From assembly GCA_003290165.1 (NCBI GenBank), contig QNQO01000199.1, forward strand, positions 744,001 to 808,000: 64,000 nucleotides of DNA, in the 5' to 3' direction. Every line of letters begins with the position of its first letter. Position 1 is the first letter of the stretch. The stretch is from Berberis thunbergii (taxonomy: Eukaryota > Streptophyta > Magnoliopsida > Ranunculales > Berberidaceae). The position numbers and the translations under genes were made by a program. Of this stretch, positions 1-10,907 are shown one piece after another. Below the pieces are notes generated by a model. The model worked only from the letters and a program-made list of their open reading frames with translations, was not told the origin of the DNA and did not search any database.

Positions 1-251
1 CCAACCCAAACCTACACAATCCAGGTTATAGCTCATCTAGTTTCTAGTTACTAATTATTAATTTTAATTCTAGTTGGGATAACCAGATCTTGGCCGTCAT
101 AGCTCTGACAAGCTCATCTCTAAAACTCCATGTCAAACAGTCATGGGTGCAGCACAAATGGCACCAGAGCAACTTAAACAGTAAATCCAAATTATGAGCT
201 CATCCTCTCGAAGTCCCAAATTTACATTTTTCCACTCAGTTGACCATCGGG

Positions 252-400
252 GTAACTCCCATAGAAGACAATCCCTCTGCTCACTCCCACAGAAAATCCC
301 ACGGACGACGTCCCCTCTGCACACTCCCACAGAAGATGCCTCCTGCTCACTCCCACAGAAGACAATCCCTCTACTCACTCCCACAGAAGACACCTACTGC
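252..400. repeat. Minisatellite, about 30 bp unit
   Basis: Four to five imperfect units built around CTCACTCCCACAGAAGACA lie in tandem inside copy 1 of the larger repeat. A related unit reappears at about 1887-1935 in copy 2. The open frames over it on both strands are low-complexity translations, not genes. Confidence 0.75.
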
Positions 401-867
401 TAAGATCCAGTGCATGGCCCAATGACCATTACTTCTGGCCTAATCGAGGGGAAGCAAGATGTAATGCCCCAGAGGCCTGTTAGTTCTACAAAACTGTTCA
501 ATTTTCTCTAAGCCAAACTTGATGTATTGACCAGTCAAATCAAATATCCCATTTGCCAAACAAACAAACAAAAATTCACGTCAAAGCCTGTCAGCTCAAA
601 ACTACAAAAATCCAGGTTATAGCTCATCTAATTTATAGTTGTTATTAATCTTAATCCTAGTTGGGAAAAGTAGATCTAGGGCGTTGTATTTCTGACAGGC
701 TCATCTCTAATTAAACCCCGTGTTTAATAGTCATGGGTGCAGCAACATCAGCACCAGCGCAACTTAAACAGCAAATCCAAATTATTAGCTCATCCTCTCA
801 AAATCCCAAATTCACATTTTTCCACTCAGTTGGCCATCGACACACTACCAGGGAAGACTCCCTCAAG

Positions 868-1877
868 CAAGGATGCACAGACTCGGACTCGGACACTAAT
901 ATGACACGGCGACTCGGCAATTTTCAAAAAAATAGGACTCAGCGACATGGTCAAGCTTAATCTTTTAATATATTTTTTTGTAATTCATAAGAACATAAAA
1001 TCATAAATAAATTAATAATACTATTAAACAATCCAGTTACTTGGCCTAAAACCAGTTTTAGTTTCTTCTTTAGTTTCATGTCAATAGGTGTAAGCTCAAA
1101 TATGAGGTATTTAAAGTATTTCAATTTCATGCATGTTTTCAATTGAGGAGACTTTGACTATATTTATGTCAAGATTGATACACTCACCTGCTCAAATAAA
1201 ACCAACCCATTCAAAATCTGATATACTAAAACCAACCCACCACCATATCAAATAAAATCTCACCCTCAAATAAAATCTCACCCTCTGTCCCTCTCCCATT
1301 CTCGCCCATCCCCAAACCAAATAAAGAAGAAAAGAAGAAAAGTAGAAGAACAACCAAAGAAACTCAGATTTGTCCATTGATTTCTTCACGTCGATCTCTC
1401 CCTCTCTCTCTAGCTCCATCCATTGAAGATCTCTCCCTGTCGATCTCTCCCTCTCTCTGTCGATCACAGATCTGGACAGATCTCTCCCTCTCTCTTTGTC
1501 GATCGACAGATCTGTCAATCTCTGGTTCAACCCTCTTTTCTCCCCTCTTTTCTCTCTGTAAGTTGGGTTTGAAAAATGGGAGAAGGATCGATCGAAGAGG
1601 ATAGGGTTTGTGGAAGGATTGATCGTTCGATCAAAAAAATCTGATTTATTCGATTTAGGGTTAGGGTTTGGTTTTTTCGGTGGTTTGTGGGAGAGGAAGA
1701 ATCGGGAAATATATTTGCATTTTTGAAGTCAACAAATTTTGACTAATTTGGCCGAGTCTGGACCGTGTCCGGACCCAGTCAACGAATTTTGACTGTTGAC
1801 CCCGAGTCAAATACGTATCCAGCGCGTACGTATTTGACTCGTGATACGGGGGTTTTTTGGAGAGTCGGTACATCGTA
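868..1877. mobile_element. Non-autonomous MULE-like element
   Basis: The element interrupts copy 2 of the tandem repeat. It is flanked by a 9-bp duplication, TCCCTCAAG (859-867) and GCCCTCAAG (1878-1886), which differ at one base; nine bp is the usual Mutator-like size. The ends are weakly inverted: GGATGCACAGACTC on the left and, read on the other strand, CGATGTACCGACTC on the right. The interior holds CT-rich tandem units (about 1395-1530) and no transposase. Confidence 0.7.
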
Positions 1878-2170
1878 GCCCTCAAGGAAAACGCTCACTC
1901 TGCACACACTCGGAGAAGACACCTCTCTCTGTAATCTGCGAAACCCTAAAAAAGCAACAGATGAGCATACTACAACGAAAGGCATTGCGCTCAAGCGCAT
2001 ACATTTTCTTGCTTGACTATACATACATACATATATATATACAAAGACTGTCCTGCCCAAACCTACACAATCCAAGTTATAGCCCATCTGAACTTCTAGT
2101 TACTAATTATTACTCTTAATCCTAGTTGGGATAAGCAGGTCTAGGCCGCCATAGTTCTGACAAGCTTATC

Positions 2171-3660
2171 CAAGGAAGCACTGATTCTTCAAAAAAATTT
2201 CAGTATCCGTGTTCGACACGTATCTGACCCGACACGCGTTGAACACTTGATCAATGTGTCAACATATATCAAACACATGAACAATGTGATCGACACGCCT
2301 CTGATACGCTCGAAACTTGGTCAAAACACAATCAAACTCAAATACTCTCTTTTATTTTTGTACTTCTAGATGTTTGCAAATAACCGCCTAATTTAATGAT
2401 TGTTGATTCATTTGAAATAAATGTCTCTTCCAATTTTGATTTAAGACAAATAGGAACAAAATGACACAAAAGCATAGAATAGTCTATGCTTTTTAATCTT
2501 TGCTTCTTCCTCTCATTTGTTGCTTCTCTCCTCTACTTCTCTACTGTACTCTTTCTTTAATTTATTTTTTCTTACAACAGATGTCATCTTCTTCAAACAA
2601 TCTAGGAAAACACTTTATTAGATTATTATTTATATTTATATGACTTATTAAAAAATAGTATAACGTGACAACTTATCCCCAAATACTAGTTTTTAGAAAA
2701 TTTGCGTCTGTATCCAACACGATACGCGTATTCGTATCCATACATTAGGGGTGGCCATTCCATCCCGCGATCTCATTCCCGTCCTGTCTCGATTTTTTCG
2801 GGTCTTAATGGGATTGAATAATTTCATCCTGATCCCTTCCCGATCTAGAATGGGATGGAATGAGATGAAGATTTTCAATCCCGCCAATCCCGTCCCGTTT
2901 CGAGCTAATTTTTTTATATTTATTTTTAATATTTTTAATTATTTATTTATTTTTACGATTGCAATATTTAGATGCCCATATATATTCATTGATGTATATA
3001 ACATTTTAACATCTCAATTTGTCTATCACATACACATCTCTAGATTAATCAATTAGTTTCAATAACACTTTTGGCGTTGCTCTCACAAGTCATAACACCC
3101 GATTTAATTAATTAGTTAAAAAAAGAGCATAAATCAGAGAGTGGCATTCACTAGTCAGTATCAGTCGTCAAATATAGCTGCTTAGATTTGAAGTTGTGAT
3201 TTGTGTAATGCATGTGCATCTGCATCAATCTAAGAAGAAGAAAATGTGGAGACACATGATTGATGATGGAACATGTTTGAGTTGTTTTTTAAGAAGATAG
3301 AAACGATGAGTTTTTCTAACAAGGAAAAGTCAACTTTACTTGGTTAATGAACCCATGTCCCAGCACCAATGTGTTGGATTGTATTCATTAATGCATTAAC
3401 ATTGACTGAAGATAGGTCGATTTGCATTAACAATCAACTCTTGAGGTAGGGGGGACTACTAGCCAAATTCATTATTTACTTCCCGTCCTGTCTCGAACCC
3501 GTTTATAGTTTTATACCTATTAGATTATCAAAAATCTTGATCAACAAATAGAGCACACTGATCCCATCCCGTCTTGTCCCGTCCCATATGAATAGGATGG
3601 GATAGAGATGGGTCTATCTCGTCCCATCCCGTCCCGTGCCCACCCCTAGCATGCATCCTT
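2171..3660. mobile_element. Second MULE-like element, hosting a nested hAT
   Basis: It interrupts copy 3 of the tandem repeat. The flanks AAGCTTATC (2162-2170) and GGGCTCATC (3661-3669) both derive from the unbroken sequence AGGCTCATC seen in copy 2, so they read as an aged 9-bp duplication (6 of 9 identical). Its left end CAAGGAAGCACTGA resembles the left end of the element at 868. Nearly all of its right part is occupied by the hAT-like element at 2746. No coding capacity is visible. Confidence 0.55.
2746..3648. mobile_element. Non-autonomous hAT-like element
   Basis: The ends are inverted repeats beginning TAGGGGTGG on both sides and continuing into degenerate CCCGTCCCGTCC-type sequence. 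The flanks CCATACAT (2738-2745) and GCATGCAT (3649-3656) match at 6 of 8 positions, as expected for an old 8-bp hAT duplication. The terminus fits the known plant hAT end (C/T)AGGGGTGG. The 903-bp interior is AT-rich and shows no transposase. Confidence 0.75.
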
Positions 3661-3720
3661 GGGCTCATCTCTAATTAAACTCCATAGTTACACAGTCATG
3701 GGTGCAGCAACAACACCACT

Positions 3721-3987
3721 AGAAAACCCAAAATTCGAAAATACGTCATATATCTCATTCATAAACCCAAAATAGAACATGAAAATAACATAATAGCATT
3801 CTAAAATGGTAGTTTTGAAAATGTTCTACAATAACAATTCGATGTCTCAAACATGTCCTAGTCACACAGCATGGCGTATCAAATTATTAAATGGATCACC
3901 TCCATAACAAGCACCAATGCAACCAACAATGGTCAATAATCAATATGAAAGCAATAACATGGGGTGAACAAGTAGGAAGAAGAGCAC
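3721..3987. other. 3' flank of the CHCHD2-like gene
   Basis: AT-rich sequence between the last repeat copy and the stop codon of the minus-strand gene. It should contain the 3' UTR of that gene. I see no single convincing polyadenylation signal and no other feature. Confidence 0.4.
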
Positions 3988-6900
3988 TTATGCATTCAAC
4001 ATCGAGTTCCTGCGGCACTCGGACAACATATCCAAGTAGAACTGGCACTTGCTGATGTCACTCCCATAGTTGTTCAAGCACTGAAGCAACAATTAAAGAA
4101 CATGAGCAGCTGGGACAAAAGTAGCATCCATAGGATCACATCAACAAATGCATCTTTCACCACTATAGTAACATTCATATGATCAAAACAACAATTGCAA
4201 GTTTCGCCACTTATAACAAATTTCAAACACAAATCTAAACTTCCGTATTGAGTGTGAAAACTTCTTGGTCAATTTACTTCAACATCATTCACTCAGTGGA
4301 ACTAACATGAACTTGTGAACTAACAAAACTAGCCCACCAAACAAGATGAAGAATCAAATGATCTTCAAAATACCGCTTGCAGCCAGTCTAAAGATTAGAA
4401 CAAGTAAGATTTGTCCTAGGAGGAAGATCATTTGAGGCGACACATAAGATGGCAACAAAAAGGTGGAGTGGTAAAAAAATTATGTCTCGAGGCATTCGAG
4501 TACACATATTTTAAACAACAGTGATTTGGTTGAAGCACTAATTAAACGTGATGCAAGGAACATGAAGAGACTTTCATAAACAAATGGAAGACAATTCATG
4601 TGAACCCCAACAGAAGGTTGCCAACTCAACCCCAAAAGCATGTGTAAATCATGTACTTTATATCTACATTCTACACTATGCAGTTAAATTGGAAAGCGGT
4701 CGCAGCGCAATCCAGACCGAATTACGATTAAATGCGATTAATCAGGATTAATAGAATTTAATTGGTCAATTTTTCATAGTATATACTTTTAAAATTTAAT
4801 CATGGCATAGATTACAAAAATAAATAATTAATCAAAATGTGTAAATTTGTAATTTTATAACTTTACTAATTATTTATCAAGCTACTTAAAATAAAATTGT
4901 AGATTGTCTTAACAGCTAAGCTACCAAGACAAACATTATGCCAGACTTAATAGAAAGAACCAACCTACCTATCCCACTAACCCATGAAAGTAAACCGTAT
5001 TACTTTGCACTGAAGATACTTCTATAAGAGCCACTTTGTCTAAATAAAAATACTTCACATCTAGAGGATTATGCCAATATATTCTATAATAAGAGTAAAA
5101 GAAGTTGCGACTGAAGTGCATGAAAATTATGTGGATGTTACGTATAATCACAAATTTCCAAATAAACTGTGAACTTCAGTTATTAGTGCTCTCAGGCCAA
5201 AAAATGTCACACATAAAAATGGGAGTTCCGACAACAATCAACTATTTCACCAAAATCCATATCACTACAACCAGCTTCAATCGACAAGATCCCCTAGTCC
5301 ATATGAATTTCTACACAAGAGGGAGGAGAAGAGGTTGAATGGGATGGAGACCGAGAGGAGAGGGAAAAGGAAAATTAGGGTTGAAGTGGTACATACCTTT
5401 CTAATTTGGTTTGAAGGGAGGGAAAAAAATTGAGAAAGAAAGAGATAGCTATCGACATCGCCATCCAAAGGCAAAGATCTAGTCGTTGTCAACGTCCAGA
5501 GATTTTCACCTTCTCTCTTCTTCTTGAGTTTAGGTTTTTAAATTTTTATACATAGTGATTAATCGACAAGTCGTCTAGGCCGATTAATCGGTGACTCGCC
5601 CATTTTCGCCGATTAATCGGTGTCCGTTAAACCTCAACCGATTTCACCCAATTCAATTTGGTCAAACCCCAAATTGTGACTAATACGTGACTTTTTGCCA
5701 CATTAATAACTTAGATTCTACACTAGATTGCCTTGTTGAGTAAGAATTCTTAATTGCATCACCCACCTCATCCAAGTATTGTTGACAACATTTGTTGTAA
5801 CTTGTGTGTACCCCACGATAACATAACTACACACCCATCCACCACCTACAGGCTTTTAACATGGCCTTTATTTCAATATCACTTCCATTATGTCAAGACT
5901 CTGTGTGATACACTACCTACGTCATAATGGTGCTAGCATTCTTCTCAATCAGATACATTGACCCTTGTGAAAGGAAAAAAATATTATTTACATTTTGGAT
6001 TTGTCATCAGGTATGGGGGGGACATATACGGACATAAGCTAGATATTTTGTACATCTTCCATAAAAGATGAAAAGATATCACAAATGTATCGGGCAAAAC
6101 AACACATCAATATTTTTTCATCTTCGTAGTCCATAGTTTCTTGTTATTTTTAATTTGTGCATCACAAAATCAAGCAAACAGCTAAAGTTGAAAAACAAAG
6201 AAATACTACAAATATACACAAAAACGAGAGAGATAGAGCATGGAGGTACGTACATCTTGGAAAGCCTTGGAGTGAATATTGCAAGCATCTGTGCCAGTTG
6301 CAGGAGCAGGTGCAGCTGTAGCCTCAGATGCTACAGTTTCATGCTGAATGGTGCGTGGGCCCATTACAGCATCAAGAGCCCTGTGAGCAACAGCACTTCC
6401 AGTGCCAAAAGCCATACCTATGAAGAACAACACAAGATCAGTCCAATAAAATTGGTAAAATCATGGACAAGAAGCGGTTAACAATGCGAATTCATAGGCA
6501 TGCATAATAGATTAGAGAGAGAGTGGTGGCTAACCCTGAGCAATGGTGGAACCTATTCCTCCAAGCATTGATCCTCCGCCACTCTGAACAGATGCTGGAG
6601 GAGGAGTAGGAGCAGCTGCATGATCGGAAGATCATCAAGTCAAGTTAGAACAGAGTGAGGAACTGAGTGTGAAGGACCTGAGAAACCAAAATGAGTACCA
6701 AGAATATGATTTTACCTGGCTGGGGTGGGTTGCGCATTGGGCGAGGAGCTGCACGGGGTGCAGGCCTTCCTGTTAATGTAAAAGTGAGTGATGTCCAGAT
6801 TATTTTATTTTACAATTACAATACAAGAGAAGACAAGGGTACAACCATGAAAAACCTAGCTATTTTTTTTTCAAGTCTAAAATAACATCATAGATGGCTA

Positions 6901-7178
6901 ATTTTGAACTCAGATTCGCTTAAAGATGCAAAAAAGCACACACATCTAACTGGATGATCCAAACCCTAGTTATTTTTTTCAGTACAGTCATAAGAGAATA
7001 GAAAGATTAATAAAGCATAAGCATACATGAAAGATACAATGTTGATAAACTCTCATTCAATGTTGAAAACCAAAACAGCCCCTAAAAACACATAAGAAGA
7101 AGCAATACATAGAAATAGAGAGAGAGAGAGAGAGAGAGATGTTGAAGAAGACTAACCACCTCCAGATCTGCGAGGCAT
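3988..7178 (-). CDS. CHCHD2: Twin-CX9C mitochondrial protein, CHCHD2 family
   Basis: Five exons on the minus strand: 7157-7178, 6716-6769, 6535-6615, 6254-6417 and 3988-4080. All four introns are GT-AG and the 414 bp join in frame into 137 residues plus stop, the usual length for plant members. The N-terminus (MPRRSGGGRPAPRAAPRP) is Arg/Pro-rich. It is followed by a glycine-rich hydrophobic segment (IGSTIAQGMAFGTGSAVAHR, about residues 48-67) and a C-terminal CHCH fold. The fold has two CX9C pairs: C-NIHSKAFQD-C and C-QFYLDMLSE-C. In this family the four cysteines form two disulfides after Mia40-dependent import into the intermembrane space, and members affect respiration and stress responses. 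The start is the only Met that gives the conserved MPRRS opening. Intron 4 (2173 bp) is swollen by a repeat at about 4690-5660. No neighbour is linked in function. I see no defect. Confidence 0.93.
4687..5660. repeat. Dispersed repeat inside intron 4 of the CHCHD2-like gene
   Basis: Both ends of this stretch carry several copies of the motif CGATTAATCGG or GCGATTAATC, and similar sequence recurs at 41395-41995. It probably entered the intron as a mobile element and explains the intron's size. I could not fix its ends or a target duplication. Frames within it look non-coding. Confidence 0.45.
7117..7139. repeat. AG dinucleotide microsatellite
   Basis: An uninterrupted AG run lies in intron 1 of the CHCHD2-like gene, close to its first donor site. 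On the sense strand it reads as a CT-rich tract, common near plant 5' ends. Confidence 0.9.
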
Positions 7179-7285
7179 GATTAGATTAAGATGATGTCGG
7201 CGGGCGTAGATTTGAGAAGATAAGTTGAGAGTTTATCAAAACCTAAAAAGTAAACACTCGTTTGGAAGAAGACTCTTGTGATTCT

Positions 7286-7297
7286 CATATATATATA
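7286..7297 (-). promoter_or_regulatory. Probable TATA box of the CHCHD2-like gene
   Basis: A TATATATATA run lies about 110 bp upstream of the start codon on the minus strand. That position suits a TATA box with a 5' UTR of roughly 80 nt. Transcription start is inferred, not seen. Confidence 0.45.
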
Positions 7298-7610
7298 CAC
7301 ACGCGCACAGAGATATGGGAAAGGCCACGGACGGATATGGCGGTGCGTGTATCCAATGTTTGATAAACCCTCATTTATTCGTTGCTCATCTTGGACCGTT
7401 CATCAAGTCCAATAATCTGGATGACTCGCCCACTCTGCCTTCTCGAAAGTTCTAAAGCGTTTTCGTAAAGAATATCCTAATCCTAATCTCATTCTAAAGA
7501 TCCCGTCCTTTAATGTTAGCACATCCACCATATCTGTGTCGTATAACACACGATCACTTGTGAACAATGATTTTGTGAATTTCGTTCTGATATTTCTTTT
7601 TTGAGCTTTG

Positions 7611-7784
7611 CTATGCGTCGAGGGAAAGGGCGAGGAAAACAGCGAGGTAAAGGAGGTGGCGGGGTGAATCGTTCACCCCCCTGAAGATGTGTGTCGTGCG
7701 CGCATCTCAAGGGAGGTGAACGGTTCACCACCTGCCACCTCTTTTACCTCGCTGTTTTCCTCGCCCTTTCCCTCGACATTTAGA
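7611..7784. mobile_element. Foldback MITE, copy A
   Basis: Two arms of about 70 bp are inverted copies: CGTCGAGGGAAAGGGCGAGG on the left pairs with the complement of CCTCGCCCTTTCCCTCGACA on the right. They leave a short loop near 7685-7710. A related hairpin of the same family lies at 28222-28378; both right arms finish with ATTTAGAA. GC content is well above the surroundings. No duplication was identified. Confidence 0.7.
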
Positions 7785-8353
7785 ATTCCCGTTCTTTTTT
7801 CGCTTTTGCCCTCGCCGAAATCAATCATTACCCATCATATCATCATCCCCCTCCCCTCCTGTAATTTATCATCCCCTTTATTTCCCTTTGATCGATCGCA
7901 GTCCATTGTTGTCACGACCTCGCTACCAAGACCCTCGCACTCCTTCTCCTCTCCTCCACCATCGGCCTCCCATCGCCACCGATCCATTCATCTTCTCCAA
8001 TCCACAGCATCCTTGCCCCTCTCTAAAAATTATCAATGGTGAGAGAGTCATACAAGGTGGGAATGAGAAAATGTGCAATATGTGACTCACGCAAGACTCA
8101 GACAAGTTGAGTTGCAACTCGCCGAGTTTCTAGTAGAACATGTTCTGCTTCTTCTCCTCCACTGACTCCATAGTTGTTTTTATCTTCAGTATTTGAAAGC
8201 ACCACTGGAGGGAACACTTGCAATCTGGGTATTCTCGCAAGTTTTGCCCCAACACTTAAAGCCAACCCGTAAAATATATTTTCTTCTCCTTCAAGTCGAA
8301 CGGAGTCGCAATAGAAAAAAAAGAGAAAAGAAACAGCAGCAGCAGAAGAAGAT

Positions 8354-8497
8354 ATGAAGGAAGAAGAAGAGGGTCTGCCACACAAAAAACTATATGCCCT
8401 TCTCAAAATTTCCCCGAAAGCTTCAGACGAATAAGTTAGAAAAGTTTATCGTCAATGGGCTCAAATCTATCACCCTGATAAATATCAATCTCCTCAG
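8354..8497 (+). pseudogene. DnaJ (J-domain) first-exon relic, DNAJC11/OWL1-like
   Basis: Reading from the ATG at 8354 gives an acidic start, then KKLYALLKISPKASDE, a stop codon (TAA, 8432-8434), and VRKVYRQWAQIYHPDKYQSP, ending at a good GT donor (8498). This is the N-terminal J-domain of the plant DnaJ group that includes OWL1/DNAJC11-like proteins, with the HPD motif that stimulates Hsp70 ATPase still present. The in-frame stop sits where the family usually has Glu, so a one-base change could have caused it. No following exon (rest of helix III, the C-terminal domain) was found up to 9.4 kb. I read it as a truncated, inactive copy; rescue by a downstream start is unlikely. Confidence 0.75.
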
Positions 8498-9474
8498 GTA
8501 ACCCATTCACCCTTCCCCTATCCTCTCAACTTACAAAATAGAAAGAAGATTGATTCATTGATTGGGTGGGTTTTCAACCGAACACAACACCATCTCATCA
8601 ATTTTAATCATACTCTAATTCCAATTAGATATGAAATTTCTTTGTTTTGCTTGATTGAAAATAAATAATACTTCTTTAAGCAACATACAAAAAAAAAAGG
8701 CATTCTCACAACAATCTTGAATCTGTGAAATTGAGGGTCATTCTCGCAGCCATAGCCTCTGAGGCTCTGAGATTGGTTTTTAAGCTAGCAGCTTACCTTC
8801 ATTTTGTCCGTGAGATCAAGAACGAAGAGGGAAATGGATGAGAGGGATAACAAGGAGAAGAAGGGGGCGGCAGAGCCAACCTTACCAAAACCAATTGCCA
8901 CCTTTAACACCACCAGGAGAAGCAATCATAGAGATCGCAGAGAAGAATTTGTTGTGTGTTATTCTTCAAAGATCACAGACAGACAGAGAAAGAGGAAAAA
9001 ATTAAATTAATAAATATCATCAAATCATCCTCTCTCAGTCTGTCTCAATTACTTCCCTTGCAAGGCAAATGGGTCTTTAAGTATAGTACCCATGCGTTTA
9101 TGTCAAGAAGACGAAATCATGGCATTGTCCCTCAATTAGAGAAAACCCAAGTCTACCCCTAATCTACTATTGGGCATGAGTTTAACATTGGGCCTAGGTA
9201 TAATTGGCTATAATATTTAGTAAACATGCTAAGGCTTCGCTTGATGGTATACGGTAAAAGAATGTATATTATAAAGTTTACGGCGGTTACATAAACTTGG
9301 GTGCTTGGTTGACTTTGTGGAAAGCAATTATTGGTTTGAATTCAGGACCTCACATCTTCTAGTTATAAAATTTTGCAAAACTTTGTGAGACAAAATCTCC
9401 CGCATTACTTTGCAAAACTCTCAATGCTTCATCTTACTTGAATTCTACTCCCAATTCCTTAAAAACACCCCAAC
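8498..9474. other. Intergenic, no gene seen
   Basis: AT-rich sequence downstream of the DnaJ relic. Short frames around 8804-9162 have no family resemblance. Around 9232-9320 the sequence (GCTTCGCTTGATGGTATACG and on) resembles the end of a plant MITE, but I could not pair it. Confidence 0.4.
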
Positions 9475-9885
9475 CATCACCACCACAACCACTGTCATTG
9501 CCACCACCACAACCACCATAGCCACTACCACCACCTCAACCACCTTAACATAACCACATTCACCACCACCGCCACCTTCACTATTATACGCTATTAACCA
9601 CAACCACCACCAACTTCACTACTCTCACTATAATCATTGTCGCTAACATCACTACCCCCAACACAACTACCATAGCATAACCACCACCACCACTATATCA
9701 TAATCACCACAACTACCACCATAACTACTATCACCATTGCGACCACCACAGCCACAATAACCATCCACCACCACCATGGCTAATGCCACCCCCACCATTA
9801 TATCCACTGAACCACCACAACGACCACCATTTCAACAACCACCATCGCCCACATTTGCAATCACCATCATCACAATCACTTTTTC
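9475..9885. repeat. CCA/CAC-rich simple-sequence tract
   Basis: About 400 bp dominated by ACCACC and CCACCA with interruptions. It would encode Pro/Thr/His runs with stop codons and is not a gene. It is the strand complement in composition of the GGT-rich tail at 12790-13070. Confidence 0.85.
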
Positions 9886-10907
9886 GATGTGCCTTTGATT
9901 TTCTTTAATTACTACCAAGTGCTTGGAAGTCATGCATTGCAAACCAATGCAATGCAATTAATGCATTTTCATTCATTTACAAAATGCATTATGTTACATC
10001 GTACCAATCGACGCCTAAATGAAAAAAAAGATACCTAAATTTGTATATATGCTTTTTTTTTTAATGCAGTTTATAATATATGTTTATTTTTTTCAAAATT
10101 TCAAATCGCATGTTGCACTAGCTGAATGACTTAATAAATTTCTAAATCGCAATTTTGTGGTACAAAATCACAATTTTTTTGGCAAAACTCATAAATCGTT
10201 TTTCTTTTATTTGAATCAAAATCCTATTTTTTTTAAAAGCCCTATATGATTAACATTCTAATTTGCACTTATCGAATTTTTGGATTCTTAGAAAAGGAAT
10301 ATACGAGCACGTCGAGACACTAGTTTATTTTTAAGGGCCATTAGTTTAAAAGGACTCATTTCTAGTTGGCCATTACTAAATAACACCACCATTTCCACTG
10401 AAGGACACCACCAACACCCTCATTTCTTAAGGACACCACAACCTTTCTGAATGACACCACCACCTTTCTGAAGGACACCTCCACCTACTGAAGGATACCG
10501 CCAATATAAGCCCTAACCTCCCAAACTAAAAAATATTCCCTTTCTATCCCACATCGAAACGGTTTCTCCATCTCCCAAAGTTTGATCTTCGCACTCTCTT
10601 CCTACCCTCATTCTCCCTCTACTTTCTTTGTCTACTTTCTACATTTCCCTCTACCATCACTGTGCGATACAAAGGTTGGAGGTTTTCGGTGCTATTTGGT
10701 GTATGTTGGTGGGCGATTTAGTTTCTGAACGATTCTAGGGTTTAGTTGGTGTCGATTTGGTGCGTGGTCTCTTCCTTGCTTCATTGTGTTTGATTATTCA
10801 ACCAAACCCACGAATTCAGGAAAACTTCTTGTTCAACCAAACCCACGAATCCAGGTAAACGTCTTTTTCCCTTCGTTGTGTTTAATTGTTTTGTTTTAAT
10901 TATTTCA
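9886..10907. other. Intergenic with short GACACCACC repeats
   Basis: Mostly AT-rich, with an imperfect tandem of a 25-bp unit (AAGGACACCACCACCTTTCTG) at about 10382-10505. The stretch 10545-10900 is CT-rich and then GT-rich and could be the promoter and 5' UTR of the following plus-strand relic. That is inference only. Confidence 0.4.

Larger units (their letters stand above)
1..3720. repeat. Threefold tandem repeat, interrupted by transposons
   Basis: Three direct copies of one segment begin near 1, 587 and 2053. Each starts with a shared stretch (AATCCAGGTTATAGCTCATC or close) and goes on to CAGTCATGGGTGCAGC. Copy 2 is split by an insertion at 868-1877 and copy 3 by one at 2171-3660, and the repeat resumes in register after each. 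Copy 3 fades out near 3720. I see no gene in it; short open frames here do not look coding. Confidence 0.8.

Noticed and set aside
6155..6481. A plus-strand 108-residue gene
   Set aside because: It is the complement of exon 4 of the CHCHD2-like gene, whose minus frame has the family signature and splice sites.
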